A DNA stretch of 64,000 nt from Lachnospiraceae bacterium (GTDB taxonomy: Bacteria; Bacillota; Clostridia; Lachnospirales; Lachnospiraceae). The notes under the pieces were generated by a model that worked only from the letters and a program-made list of their open reading frames with translations, was not told the DNA's origin and did no database searches. The first letter of the stretch is position 1; the number at the start of each line of letters is the position of its first letter. A program made the position numbers and the translations under genes. Shown piece by piece: positions 19,301-26,726 of this stretch. The DNA is taken from contig JAFZZY010000028.1 of NCBI GenBank assembly GCA_017615545.1, positions 1 to 64,000 on the forward strand, given 5' to 3'.

Positions 19301-20028
19301 TCCTTAGTAGTGCTGAAAGCGCTTTTGTAGTTATTCATGTAGGTATCAGTATCGACATTGTACTTGGACTGGGAAAGCTCGGTCTTATAGGAAGTGATCG
19401 CATTATATGCCGTTTCACACGCTTCCTGCAAGGAACTCAAATCCTTCTCATATTCAACCTTCGCTTTTATCGCATCCGTCTGCTTCGATGTTTCTCCCAA
19501 GCACCCTAATTTGGTCAGCAAGCCCTTGCCGAGGCTTACCGGGCCTCGGATCTTCATATATTCAACGATCTGGCGCTCCAGAACATCCGGGTTCCCCAGC
19601 ATCGAGTTATTCATGGAAATAAGGCCGAAACTATCCACAGTAGCCTTTAAAACATTTTGTGACGAAGTGGGAGCATCACCGTCCGCAAAAGCGCTGGAAA
19701 CGATGCTATCGATCCAGGCCTGTGAGTAGGTTGTTTCACCGCCCAGAACGCCGGTATTTTCCAACGTATTCTTAAAATAGCGCGAAACGTTCTCCTCCAA
19801 TTCGTCCACGGTTTTAGACATGGCAAACAAACCGTAAACGTCCTTCAGGACTGTTTCGTAATCTGCCAAAGCCGCATTCATTGCCAGATCCCCGGCACCG
19901 GTGATGGCAACTTTTGCCGAGTGAATCCTGCTGCCGTCCACAGCGCCACCTGCAAGAACGAACATCGGCAACATGATCATTATCAAGAAAATAGAAACTG
20001 CACCCCTCGTCTTTTCTACAAATTTCAT
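16336..20028 (-). CDS. Large TadG-like protein (DUF5702-type)
   Basis: About 1230 residues. The N-terminus (EKTRGAVSIFLIMIMLPMFV) is a TadE/TadG-type membrane anchor, followed by a stretch typical of Clostridia proteins I associate with DUF5702 (GAVDGSRIHSAKVAITGAGD). Long helical regions follow, and a hydrophobic segment occurs around residues 825-870. A TTG at 20034 overlaps the previous gene, but the ATG at 20028 has GGGGGA 7 bases upstream and is preferred. Far larger than proteobacterial TadG. Probable outer pilus assembly or anchoring factor. Confidence 0.75.
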   Translation of the reverse strand: MKFVEKTRGAVSIFLIMIMLPMFVLAGGAVDGSRIHSAKVAITGAGDLAMNAALADYETVLKDVYGLFAMSKTVDELEENVSRYFKNTLENTGVLGGETTYSQAWIDSIVSSAFADGDAPTSSQNVLKATVDSFGLISMNNSMLGNPDVLERQIVEYMKIRGPVSLGKGLLTKLGCLGETSKQTDAIKAKVEYEKDLSSLQEACETAYNAITSYKTELSQSKYNVDTDTYMNNYKSAFSTTKDKLKEMTGFILGIQSPNTLGDEGLIPVEEVLYRAHLFKTNYDLKTYRGIDQGYWHTKKPSNYADLRSDINGILTSNYNDETMIAAMDWIAKKYYTDCEKQVNEMSGTYAYKPDDNASLKTFIDYLANYVKKDGTKMVLGNFLCTEYIYLYDQISEDLRTSEKIKVTNSYGSEMEQTLEWYYNRFQMDVTWCYMEYEKNAGYNVPNQMTTRVKNAGKAASDAIYPYYKHLNEMITALEDSVEALQAVIDKAAELDVLRQDWGNKVGQLSDSEIKSGMNSDYKNSARDVNEAAVNELKEKLEQNKNHLTKIKEKLETIKYYDYLICADSTNVNYWSTFVRKVDKHLPSGFLDEAYDKIQEISDSCITDHFEPSDDTITFDANATELTTIDSTLEFYKYLQNTCTHGDVDEAQQTEAEGNRDQMVERSNQEPEVSNDYPSGDIVSGGLTPEIREAIRSIASGVDAGGGNTFDKEESPSSDKNEMADTATKNLDSVGSLLSSLGNIAEYARDYVYLEEYMTEMFSCGTTGMKNASTLSLSGDDMSQNPRYGSEVEYLLYGLDTSDGNLLAARGVILGIRFALNCIFALTNSYTRTPALTAATAIAGWTGFGVPLVQTVILIAWALAESIVDVVYLCQGEEVVVYKTSSTWFLGINGVERVFQDIAAEAVGYAFDWVQNMAMDQIDQLEGKVEEYITNTVDGVKESVEGAIVTTLEGLIVQVVGETNYNLTEADIGQRLDTALADARSAVAQDGSAAALALDAAFDYLQTGTLVDDNGATVSARDFLAGKLYEYYTSAKEGVMAQISSSVDAVMSKISGALTEKINGAISSFGEELKGKVSDIISEGGDMVKEKVSGAIGEYMSGMSGIDMPTAETPGASGKTSLAASFTLSYKEYLKTFMMLGLIANKDGILMRCADLIQLNVSSRPGADGFNITEALTMIGIDASVKVKTSFLDVPVSTGVDSNGNSTYGLDFTKLGTGERIIHYKGIMGY

Positions 20029-20030
20029 AA

Positions 20031-20777
20031 TCAATTCCCCCAGGATAAACCTAAGCTTGAAAAAGCATCTGTTATTTTCTGTTTAAATGTGGAGATCTTC
20101 TCGCTGATCGAGACTCCGCCGATCTTTAAATTATCGAGCAGAAATTGCGTCATATCGAAGACCATATCAGTCGTCCGAATAAAATCCGGAGCATCACCTA
20201 TCGTGGCATATACACTGACCGTATTCGTCAGCGAGTCCTGAAGTCCAAACGCTCGCATGAAACCCGGCATCTCGATCGTCTGTGTAACTTCCACTACGAC
20301 GCGCTGCGTAAGAACATAGTTTTGCGTTGATACCGAACAGTCGACACTCGTCACATTCAGGAAGGATCCCGTATTGATCAGGTTCTCCAGATCCGATACC
20401 AAGTTCGATATCTCGTCGCCGGAAAGGAATGAATTTCCGAAATAACGATACGGATCGTGTTCCCTCATAATGGCGTTAACCAAGTCCAATGACGGCTCAG
20501 CTCCCGTTTGGTCAGAAAAATCCGTATCCTTAGGGATATGGCCTCCGCCTTCACTTGGGTCTGCCCCATAGTACAATTTTTCATATCCGGGCATCGCCGC
20601 AAAACGGGTTGCCGTCACGGCGATCTTCCTCGCATATGAATCTATCATTATGCCCTGCACTGTATAGCTGGTCAAATATATCAAAAAAGTCATTACCAAC
20701 AGAACGATCGGGAAGATCATAGTCATCTCAACGACTAACACCGCCCCGCTCTCTTCAGATCTGAATTTGGAAATCAT
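20031..20777 (-). CDS. TadE-like pseudopilin
   Basis: 248 residues. The start SEESGAVLVVEMTMIFPIVLLVM fits TadE: Gly, then a membrane helix with an early Glu. The remaining outer domain contains beta-rich stretches (NYVLTQRVVVEVTQTIEMPG). Its stop codon is followed immediately by the TadG-like gene. A long palindrome separates it from the upstream pilin gene, which fits lower expression than the major pilin. Confidence 0.8.
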   Translation of the reverse strand: MISKFRSEESGAVLVVEMTMIFPIVLLVMTFLIYLTSYTVQGIMIDSYARKIAVTATRFAAMPGYEKLYYGADPSEGGGHIPKDTDFSDQTGAEPSLDLVNAIMREHDPYRYFGNSFLSGDEISNLVSDLENLINTGSFLNVTSVDCSVSTQNYVLTQRVVVEVTQTIEMPGFMRAFGLQDSLTNTVSVYATIGDAPDFIRTTDMVFDMTQFLLDNLKIGGVSISEKISTFKQKITDAFSSLGLSWGN

Positions 20778-20810
20778 ACTTTTTATACATCCTTAACTTA
20801 GTTTTTGATT

Positions 20811-20838
20811 ATTCCGCGCCGCATATGCGGCGCGGAAT
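20811..20838. promoter_or_regulatory. Perfect 28-bp palindrome between pilin and tadE
   Basis: The arms ATTCCGCGCCGCAT / ATGCGGCGCGGAAT form a 14-bp stem with no loop bases to spare. No T-run follows on either strand. In the transcript it would be a very stable hairpin just after the pilin gene, which fits an mRNA stabiliser or partial attenuator that lets pilin be made in excess. Confidence 0.75.
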
Positions 20839-20889
20839 TCGTCTGGCCGGCGAAAGCCGACCCTGTCCAAAGGATCCTTCGATCAAGCA

Positions 20890-21090
20890 TTACGAGAAGT
20901 TGCTGTCGATAGAATCATCAACTTTTCCAAACAGACTATTAATCAACTGGGTGATCTTATCTCTGAAAATAACAACAAGTCCTACAACCACCAAAATCAA
21001 AAGGATAATGGCGATGATGTTGGTCTCGCCCTGCTCTTCCTCGAAGAAGCTCTTAATACGGTTGCGTGTCGCTACATACAACTTATCCAT
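20890..21090 (-). CDS. flp: Flp-type major pilin (type IVb, Flp1-like)
   Basis: 66 residues. A short charged leader ending in EEEQG is followed by ETNIIAIILLILVVVGLVVIF, the hydrophobic assembly helix, so cleavage by the prepilin peptidase is expected after Gly21. Upstream ATGs exist at 21138 and 21096, but only the ATG at 21090 has AGGAGG at 8-base spacing. Located between tadC and the palindrome before tadE. Should be the main pilus subunit, polymerised by TadA/B/C. Confidence 0.88.
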   Translation of the reverse strand: MDKLYVATRNRIKSFFEEEQGETNIIAIILLILVVVGLVVIFRDKITQLINSLFGKVDDSIDSNFS

Positions 21091-21150
21091 TCTCATATCC
21101 TCCTTTCCTGAGTTGTTTCCCTCTGCTGCTTGTCTCAACAGATGGGGTTA

Positions 21151-22017
21151 TTATAAGCCGGAAAAAATCGGCACTATAATCATGATCAAAATTCCGACGA
21201 ACATGATCAACGTCGGGATCAACAGTTTCGAACCGGCAAGCTCGCCCTTGCGCTTCGCCAAATGTCTTTTTTCTTCCCAACTTTCGTTGTTCATCTCTCG
21301 AAGTTGTTGCGCGAAATCCGGTCCGCCTTTCTGAATGTTCTGGACCATCAAAGACGCAAATTTACGAAGTTCCTTCAAAACGCAACGGTGCGCGAAGTTT
21401 TGCATGGCTTCCGGCTCGGAAACGCCGTTGTTCATCTCCTCGCTGGCCGCCCTCATTTCCATATAGATCGTCCGATCTCCACTGAAAGCCACTTTATTCC
21501 AGGCTTCACGAACTACCATGCCGGCATTGATGAGAAGCGTCAGTTTTGAAAGCACTTCCGGAAAATCCGACAGGATCTCTCCGCGTCTGGATTCGATCGA
21601 ATTCGATACCTGCATATCCAGCGACAAAACGATCGCGATCGCAGCCACGAAGATTACGGCTCCCATGACCACATCATTCAGAATGGCACCAAACAAAAAC
21701 GCAAACGGAACGACCGTAAGCAGGTAAGTGATCTGGGCTGCCACCATACTGCAGTGATAGAACCCGGCATACCGCTCACCATAGATCTCCGCCAGTTTCT
21801 TTTCCTTCTTTCTTCCGGAAGCAGAGCGAAGATTGATATGAAGAAGATCAAGCACGCCATAACCGATAAAGAACAACTCCGGCAAAATAAAACTCTGGCC
21901 CTGCAGTGCCTCTATATACGTGTCGTACTTATCTTTGTACATAAAAAACAATACTATCCAGATCAGCACCAAACCGGAGCCGATACCGGCCATGACATAT
22001 GCAGCAGTATAATCCAC
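21151..22017 (-). CDS. tadC: TadC, inner-membrane platform protein (T2SSF family)
   Basis: 288 residues with N-terminal helix, a central helical pair (ILNDVVMGAVIFVAAIAIVL) and a C-terminal helix (LLIPTLIMFVGILIMIIVP), the layout of the type II secretion F family. The core LPEVLSKLTLLINAGMVVREAW-type stretch is recognisable. Start codon is GTG with GGAGG at 6 bases. Forms the platform with TadB on which the TadA ATPase drives pilus growth. Confidence 0.88.
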   Translation of the reverse strand: MDYTAAYVMAGIGSGLVLIWIVLFFMYKDKYDTYIEALQGQSFILPELFFIGYGVLDLLHINLRSASGRKKEKKLAEIYGERYAGFYHCSMVAAQITYLLTVVPFAFLFGAILNDVVMGAVIFVAAIAIVLSLDMQVSNSIESRRGEILSDFPEVLSKLTLLINAGMVVREAWNKVAFSGDRTIYMEMRAASEEMNNGVSEPEAMQNFAHRCVLKELRKFASLMVQNIQKGGPDFAQQLREMNNESWEEKRHLAKRKGELAGSKLLIPTLIMFVGILIMIIVPIFSGL

Positions 22018-22030
22018 GACAAACCTCCGT

Positions 22031-22813
22031 TCAGACCTTGATATCCGTGATACGTCGTCCGATATAGTAAGCTAAGGCAAACATGATCATTGCCACGATC
22101 TTGACCGCGACATTCGTCGGTGTGTTTGCGGTCAATGCTTTCTCGCCCATCGTACCCATGGCAGCAATAATAACAAACGGCATGACCATCAAAATATTGA
22201 TCTCGTTTTTGCCGGATGTCAAACTGGTCTGGATCTCCATCTCGATCTCGATCTTATCGCTGATGATATTACGGCTCTCTGAAACGACCTTCTTCAAGTT
22301 ACCGCCCAGTCGGTTACACACGGCAAATGTTTCGGCGAAACTGATAATATCTTCGGCTCCGCAACGTTTCCCCATATCTCTGAGGAGATCTTCGATAACG
22401 AAGTTATTATGGAGTACCTTCAGCAGGATCTTGAGTTCCTGAAACATCGGGGCATTCTCGCCGTGGGCGGAACCGATATCCTTCAGTGCGCCTTCAAATG
22501 CACCCATGGTGTTTTCACCGGCGGAATAGGAACTGGTCAATGAATCGAGCAGATCGCGAAACTGAAGCAGGATCTCTCGGGATCGCTTCGTCTGCAGATG
22601 GTTCCGGTAGATCGGAATGGCAATGCAGCCTGCGATCAAACCGAAGATCAAAGAAACGATTGGGGAATTGAACATAACGTGGGATCCGACAAAACCGGCG
22701 GCAAAACCGATCGCAAATCCAGTCATCCGTTCCACAGTGTTCAGGTTATAAACGTTGTAATCTTCACCCTCGCCGGTGATACCGACTAAGGGTACGTATT
22801 TTTCTTTTGCCAT
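22031..22813 (-). CDS. tadB: TadB, inner-membrane platform protein (T2SSF family)
   Basis: 260 residues. Two N-terminal membrane helices (GFAIGFAAGFVGSHVMF, IVSLIFGLIAGCIAIPI), a cytoplasmic F-family domain (FRDLLDSLTSSYSAGENTMGAF) and two C-terminal helices. Begins directly after the tadA stop with no gap, so translation is coupled. Partner of TadC in the pilus assembly platform. Confidence 0.88.
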   Translation of the reverse strand: MAKEKYVPLVGITGEGEDYNVYNLNTVERMTGFAIGFAAGFVGSHVMFNSPIVSLIFGLIAGCIAIPIYRNHLQTKRSREILLQFRDLLDSLTSSYSAGENTMGAFEGALKDIGSAHGENAPMFQELKILLKVLHNNFVIEDLLRDMGKRCGAEDIISFAETFAVCNRLGGNLKKVVSESRNIISDKIEIEMEIQTSLTSGKNEINILMVMPFVIIAAMGTMGEKALTANTPTNVAVKIVAMIMFALAYYIGRRITDIKV

Positions 22814-24058
22814 TTAGATATCCTCTTTTATTCCGGCCAGGCGGAGTTTAAAAGTATTTCTCATCGGATTATCCGTGCGCTTCAGCATGCCGGAAACCTT
22901 TTCAACCGTACTGTTCTCATCTTCCTCGAATACATAGAGCGGGTTCAGTTCGATCTCTCCGTCCTTCATTCCGAGAACTTCGGTGATCTCCATCGTCTTT
23001 CTGGATTTATCTCTCAGTCGGGACAGGTGGATAATGATATCGACCGCGGAAGCGATCTGTTGTTTGATCGCCGCCAACGGAAGTCCCGGCGCGCCCTGAA
23101 GGACCATCGTCTCCAAACGGCTGAGCATATCTTTTGTCGAGTTCGCATGTCCGGTCGACAGCGAACCATCGTGTCCGGTATTCATGGCCTGAAGCATGTC
23201 GAGCGCCTCTCCGCCACGGACCTCGCCGACAACGATACGTTCCGGACGCATTCGGAGTGAAGATTTGATCAGATCACGGATCGTGATCTCGCCGGATCCG
23301 GAGCTGTTGGCATTACGTGTTTCCAATCGTACCAGGTTCGCAATGCTGGTGATCTGAAGCTCCGCAGAGTCCTCGATCGTGATCACTCGCTCGTCCCCCG
23401 GAATATAGTTGGAAAGCGCATTCAGGAATGTTGTCTTTCCGGAACCGGTACCGCCGCATACGAATATGTTATATTTTGCCCTTACTAACAAGTGGAGTTT
23501 ATCCGCGATCTCACGGGTAATAGATTTATAAGATATGAGTTTGTCAATGGTCATGGGATCCTTGGAAAACTTTCGAATGGTCATCGTCGGTCCACAAAGC
23601 GCGATAGGCGGTAGTACGACATTAACACGTGAGCCGTCCGGCAGTCGGGTATCAACGATAGGATTGGACTGATTGACTTCTCGTCCTGCTTTGCCGACTA
23701 CGCGCTGAATGACATCTTCCAAACGCTGTGTACTTTCGAACACCCGATCCAGTTTGGTCAGGCGGCCGTTTTTTTCCACAAATATATTATCCGGTCCGTT
23801 GATCATGACCTCGGTAATGTTATCATCTTTGATGATACTGTCCAAAAGGCCCAGGCCTCGTATCGAACTGAACACCTGTTCTTCAACAGAGATCTTGTCC
23901 GCTATAGCTATGTAAAATGAGCATGCCAAAGACTCAAGTTCGATCCGATCCCGGATCACTTCCTTGAGTTGATCATCTTCCATCTGTGTGTAGTTGTTCA
24001 AACCGAAAACGAAATCCTTGACGCGAGTTACTAATTCATTTTCCTGGCGTGCATCCAT
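22814..24058 (-). CDS. tadA: TadA/CpaF, pilus assembly secretion ATPase
   Basis: 414 residues, cytoplasmic hexameric ATPase that powers Flp pilus assembly. Walker A is GGTGSGKTTFLN at about residue 203; the Asp box (ITIEDSAELQI), Walker B region (RIVVGEVRGGEALDML) and His box (GHDGSLSTGHANS) all follow in order. Start ATG has GGAGGG 7 bases upstream. It lies between tadZ (20-base gap) and tadB (no gap). Confidence 0.94.
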   Translation of the reverse strand: MDARQENELVTRVKDFVFGLNNYTQMEDDQLKEVIRDRIELESLACSFYIAIADKISVEEQVFSSIRGLGLLDSIIKDDNITEVMINGPDNIFVEKNGRLTKLDRVFESTQRLEDVIQRVVGKAGREVNQSNPIVDTRLPDGSRVNVVLPPIALCGPTMTIRKFSKDPMTIDKLISYKSITREIADKLHLLVRAKYNIFVCGGTGSGKTTFLNALSNYIPGDERVITIEDSAELQITSIANLVRLETRNANSSGSGEITIRDLIKSSLRMRPERIVVGEVRGGEALDMLQAMNTGHDGSLSTGHANSTKDMLSRLETMVLQGAPGLPLAAIKQQIASAVDIIIHLSRLRDKSRKTMEITEVLGMKDGEIELNPLYVFEEDENSTVEKVSGMLKRTDNPMRNTFKLRLAGIKEDI

Positions 24059-24078
24059 TTCGAGTCCCTCCGTTCAGA

Positions 24079-25143
24079 TCAGAGGAGACGCTCGAACGAC
24101 AATTTCTGCAACATTTGATCTACAACTGCTTCCGTCGTTCCCCCTTCAAAGCGAGGCACACCGCCAAGCTCCTTCACATCTCCGTCACCAATTGCTACTT
24201 TTCTTCCTGTTTTACTTCCAAACTTACTGTACGCTATGAACGTTTTGTCTAATGCGTCCAGTCCTTCCTGGGTTTCCTTGATCTCGAGTCCTTCCAAAAC
24301 TCTCTTTAACTTCTTGTTCGCTACCTCTGAACCATCGCTCACTAAAACGATCGAGAATGCGCGGTCCATGAGTTGCATCATGAGCCCATCCAAACCGAAC
24401 GGGGTGTCAAGCACAACATAATCGTACGCAACCGATTCTTTGAGCTCCATTACCAATTTCATGGCGTCTTCCGCTTTCATCTCCAACATATCGAGCGGAC
24501 TTTTCGCCTTCGCATAGTAACAAACTCCGTCGTCCACGCTGACATAACTCTCCAATTTGATCGAAACGCTTCCTCGTTTCGATTTGAGGGAGTATATGAC
24601 ATCGGACATGGATTTATCGGATGCCCCATGGAAAAACACATCCGCTTCCGCAAAACGATCCAGATCCAAATAGAGGACCTTTTTTCCGGAAAGCGCGATC
24701 TTTTTTGCGCACGCAACAGCCATCGACGAAGTGCCGACTCCACCCGCGGGGGACGTGAATAAGATTATTCTGGTGGAATCGTCATTCAGCCGAAGGCGCG
24801 CACTTTCCTCTGTGGCTTCAGCGTAGTAGTCCAACATTTTTTTATATATATAGTCAACGCTATTATACTTTCCGATCGCACGACAGCCCTTATAAGTCTC
24901 CTCTGTTGCTTCATCCAACAGGTAGACCGGCTGACATTTCTTATAAAGATTCCGAACATCCAGATCCACATGCATACTCATCAGCAAGATATTGATGTGA
25001 ACTCTCTCCACCTCTTCAAATGCCATGATGGGATCCGTAAACGAATATACTACCAGGCTGTCCGAATACTTTGCATTAAGTGCAGACACCAAACGATTCA
25101 AATATGCCTTATCCGAATCCAGTATCGCTAATTTAATTTTCAT
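24079..25143 (-). CDS. TadZ/CpaE-like pilus localisation ATPase
   Basis: About 354 residues from the ATG at 25143; an upstream ATG at 25188 lacks a good site. The N-terminal 115 residues look like a receiver-type fold (KLAILDSDKAYLNRLVSAL). The rest is a ParA/MinD-type ATPase with deviant Walker A (SPAGGVGTSS), a YLDLDRFAEAD strand and VVLDTPFGLD. TadZ proteins place the pilus machine at its site in the cell. First gene of the operon, with a consensus promoter about 100 bases upstream. Confidence 0.85.
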   Translation of the reverse strand: MKIKLAILDSDKAYLNRLVSALNAKYSDSLVVYSFTDPIMAFEEVERVHINILLMSMHVDLDVRNLYKKCQPVYLLDEATEETYKGCRAIGKYNSVDYIYKKMLDYYAEATEESARLRLNDDSTRIILFTSPAGGVGTSSMAVACAKKIALSGKKVLYLDLDRFAEADVFFHGASDKSMSDVIYSLKSKRGSVSIKLESYVSVDDGVCYYAKAKSPLDMLEMKAEDAMKLVMELKESVAYDYVVLDTPFGLDGLMMQLMDRAFSIVLVSDGSEVANKKLKRVLEGLEIKETQEGLDALDKTFIAYSKFGSKTGRKVAIGDGDVKELGGVPRFEGGTTEAVVDQMLQKLSFERLL

Positions 25144-25239
25144 TTTGTTTCCACTTTCCTTTTCAATGATACTATGCCAAGAAGGCAACCAACTATATCC
25201 AACCCATTTTGCCTTTACGATTAAACCTATACGAATACA

Positions 25240-25267
25240 ATTATAATCTTTTTACACTTTTTGTCAA
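25240..25267 (-). promoter_or_regulatory. Sigma-A promoter of the tad operon
   Basis: Minus strand TTGACA (25262-25267), 16-base spacer, TATAAT (25240-25245). It lies 97 bases before tadZ and may drive the whole 24-kb operon down to 1.2 kb, because I see no clear terminator inside. Confidence 0.8.
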
Positions 25268-25285
25268 GACCTTCGACAAAAAGTG
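25255..25285. promoter_or_regulatory. Inverted repeat over the tad -35 box, operator candidate
   Basis: Two 11-bp perfect arms (CACTTTTTGTC / GACAAAAAGTG) with a 9-base spacer. One arm covers part of the -35 box. The element lies upstream of the transcript start, so it is more likely a protein-binding site than an RNA hairpin. Which regulator binds cannot be told. Confidence 0.55.
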
Positions 25286-25333
25286 ACAAAAACAACAAAT
25301 ACATTACGGAATTCCAATGCAATGTGTACGGGT

Positions 25334-25400
25334 AAAAAAATACGGATCAGCTCACATCGGTTGTACCTGAAAGGCCTTTCCGACGCTTATGCCGATCCGT
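25334..25400 (-). terminator. Terminator of the five-gene SLEDAL operon
   Basis: On the minus strand, arms ACGGATC (25394-25400) and GATCCGT (25342-25348) enclose a structured loop with a second palindrome (GAAAGGCCTTTC) and are followed by seven T (25334-25340). It separates this operon from the tad promoter. Confidence 0.7.
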
Positions 25401-25431
25401 TATTCTAAGTCTTTTATACTGTGAGAAGAAA

Positions 25432-26034
25432 TCAATCATCTTCGCTCAGGAGAGCAGCGACCTCTTCCATGGACATGGTCGTCGAGTCATGGATAACTTC
25501 CTCGTAAATGACCTCGCCGCCCTCTTCGAAGACCTTCCACTCTTTCACCGGTTCGTCCAGTTCCTGGTTCAGGATCTCTACATTGATCCTTTCACCATCC
25601 TCGTTCAGTCCCTCTGTAGACACCTTCTTACCTTCCGCGATGTCCAGGATCAGTTTCTGTCTCCGGATCTTCTCGTCATACTTCTTGATGACATGTTCAT
25701 AACGTAACCACTGATTGTTGTACGGGTCGTACACAACGAAAATACGGCGGACCGTCATGATGATGACTGCTACCAGCGCGATCAGCAGGAGCACGATCAA
25801 GGTTCCGAATGCATTGGCCACGAAGTCCATATCGTTCTGGCGGTATTCATCCATGAAGTCCGACAGAGCCCAAGAGAAGAACAGTGCAAACACCAGCGCA
25901 ATATAGAAAATAAGACGCAATATCTCCTTGAAACGATTCTTCTTTATCTCAACCCTGGAGATCTCCAGGTTGGATACCATTTTTTTGATCCGCTCCAGAT
26001 CAATATCATTAATGTTACTCTTTGTCACTTTCAT
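25432..26034 (-). CDS. SLEDAL-tail membrane protein 5, unknown function
   Basis: 200 residues from the ATG at 26034, which has AGGAGG at 6 bases and overlaps the preceding gene by 20 bases. N-terminal helix, two membrane segments (about 37-57 and 74-95), then a cytoplasmic region with heptad-like charged helix (YEHVIKKYDEKIRRQKLILD). The tail reads TTMSMEEVAALLSEDD, a relaxed form of the motif shared by all five genes of this operon. I do not recognise the family. Confidence 0.75.
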   Translation of the reverse strand: MKVTKSNINDIDLERIKKMVSNLEISRVEIKKNRFKEILRLIFYIALVFALFFSWALSDFMDEYRQNDMDFVANAFGTLIVLLLIALVAVIIMTVRRIFVVYDPYNNQWLRYEHVIKKYDEKIRRQKLILDIAEGKKVSTEGLNEDGERINVEILNQELDEPVKEWKVFEEGGEVIYEEVIHDSTTMSMEEVAALLSEDD

Positions 26035-26668
26035 ATGCAGCCTCCTCTTGAATACTCTCCCATGCATCCTCTAGGGATAACACCAACTCGCCGTCGGTCT
26101 CCCGGACTCCGTCCATCACGCCGTTCTCGGAAAAGATCAGCTCCTCCGCGTGTTCTCCGATCGTTTTTCGATCTTCGGACAATGCAGCCTGCTTCGCAGT
26201 CTCTTCCATCTGCCTCGCAACCTCTTCCAGCGATTTTTCTTCCGCTCGAAGTTTGCGGATGACCTCTTCCTGGATCACGACGAACTGCGCATAACTCTGA
26301 CGATCGCGGCTGACCGGATCGGTGTAATAGAACCGTCTCCGCAGATTAAGGGCAATGATGACGCCGAGCACGATGATCCCTGCATACATCAGGTATTTGA
26401 CGATCGATGTAAGCGCGTAGCTTACGCCGGCCATCTCCAGGACTCCGCCACTGGCTTTATCCGTCGGTACCTCTCGCCAACTATCATCCACCCATCGGAA
26501 CACAGCAGTGACAACGAGCAGGATGACGATCACGATCGTACAAACGAGAACCACATGCGTTTGTTTTTCATGCGTCTTCACGGCGTTCGCGTATTCTTCT
26601 TCCTCGTCGACCAGTTTCTTGTGAACCGCTTCGATCTTCTGTTGATGTTTCGTGTAATCCAAATTCAT
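26015..26668 (-). CDS. SLEDAL-tail membrane protein 4, unknown function
   Basis: 217 residues. N-terminal charged helix, two membrane segments (about 39-60 and 85-107), a cytoplasmic coiled coil (about 125-165: VIQEEVIRKLRAEEKSLEEV) and an acidic tail with LVLSLEDAWESIQEE. Same layout as its neighbours, but sequences outside the tail differ, so common ancestry is uncertain. Function unknown. Confidence 0.75.
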   Translation of the reverse strand: MNLDYTKHQQKIEAVHKKLVDEEEEYANAVKTHEKQTHVVLVCTIVIVILLVVTAVFRWVDDSWREVPTDKASGGVLEMAGVSYALTSIVKYLMYAGIIVLGVIIALNLRRRFYYTDPVSRDRQSYAQFVVIQEEVIRKLRAEEKSLEEVARQMEETAKQAALSEDRKTIGEHAEELIFSENGVMDGVRETDGELVLSLEDAWESIQEEAAYESDKE

Positions 26669-26726
26669 GGTTCAGTATTCAGAACAGTTCGGTCCCGTCC
26701 GAGCCGTTCCTCTTTTCTCTTTCTTT

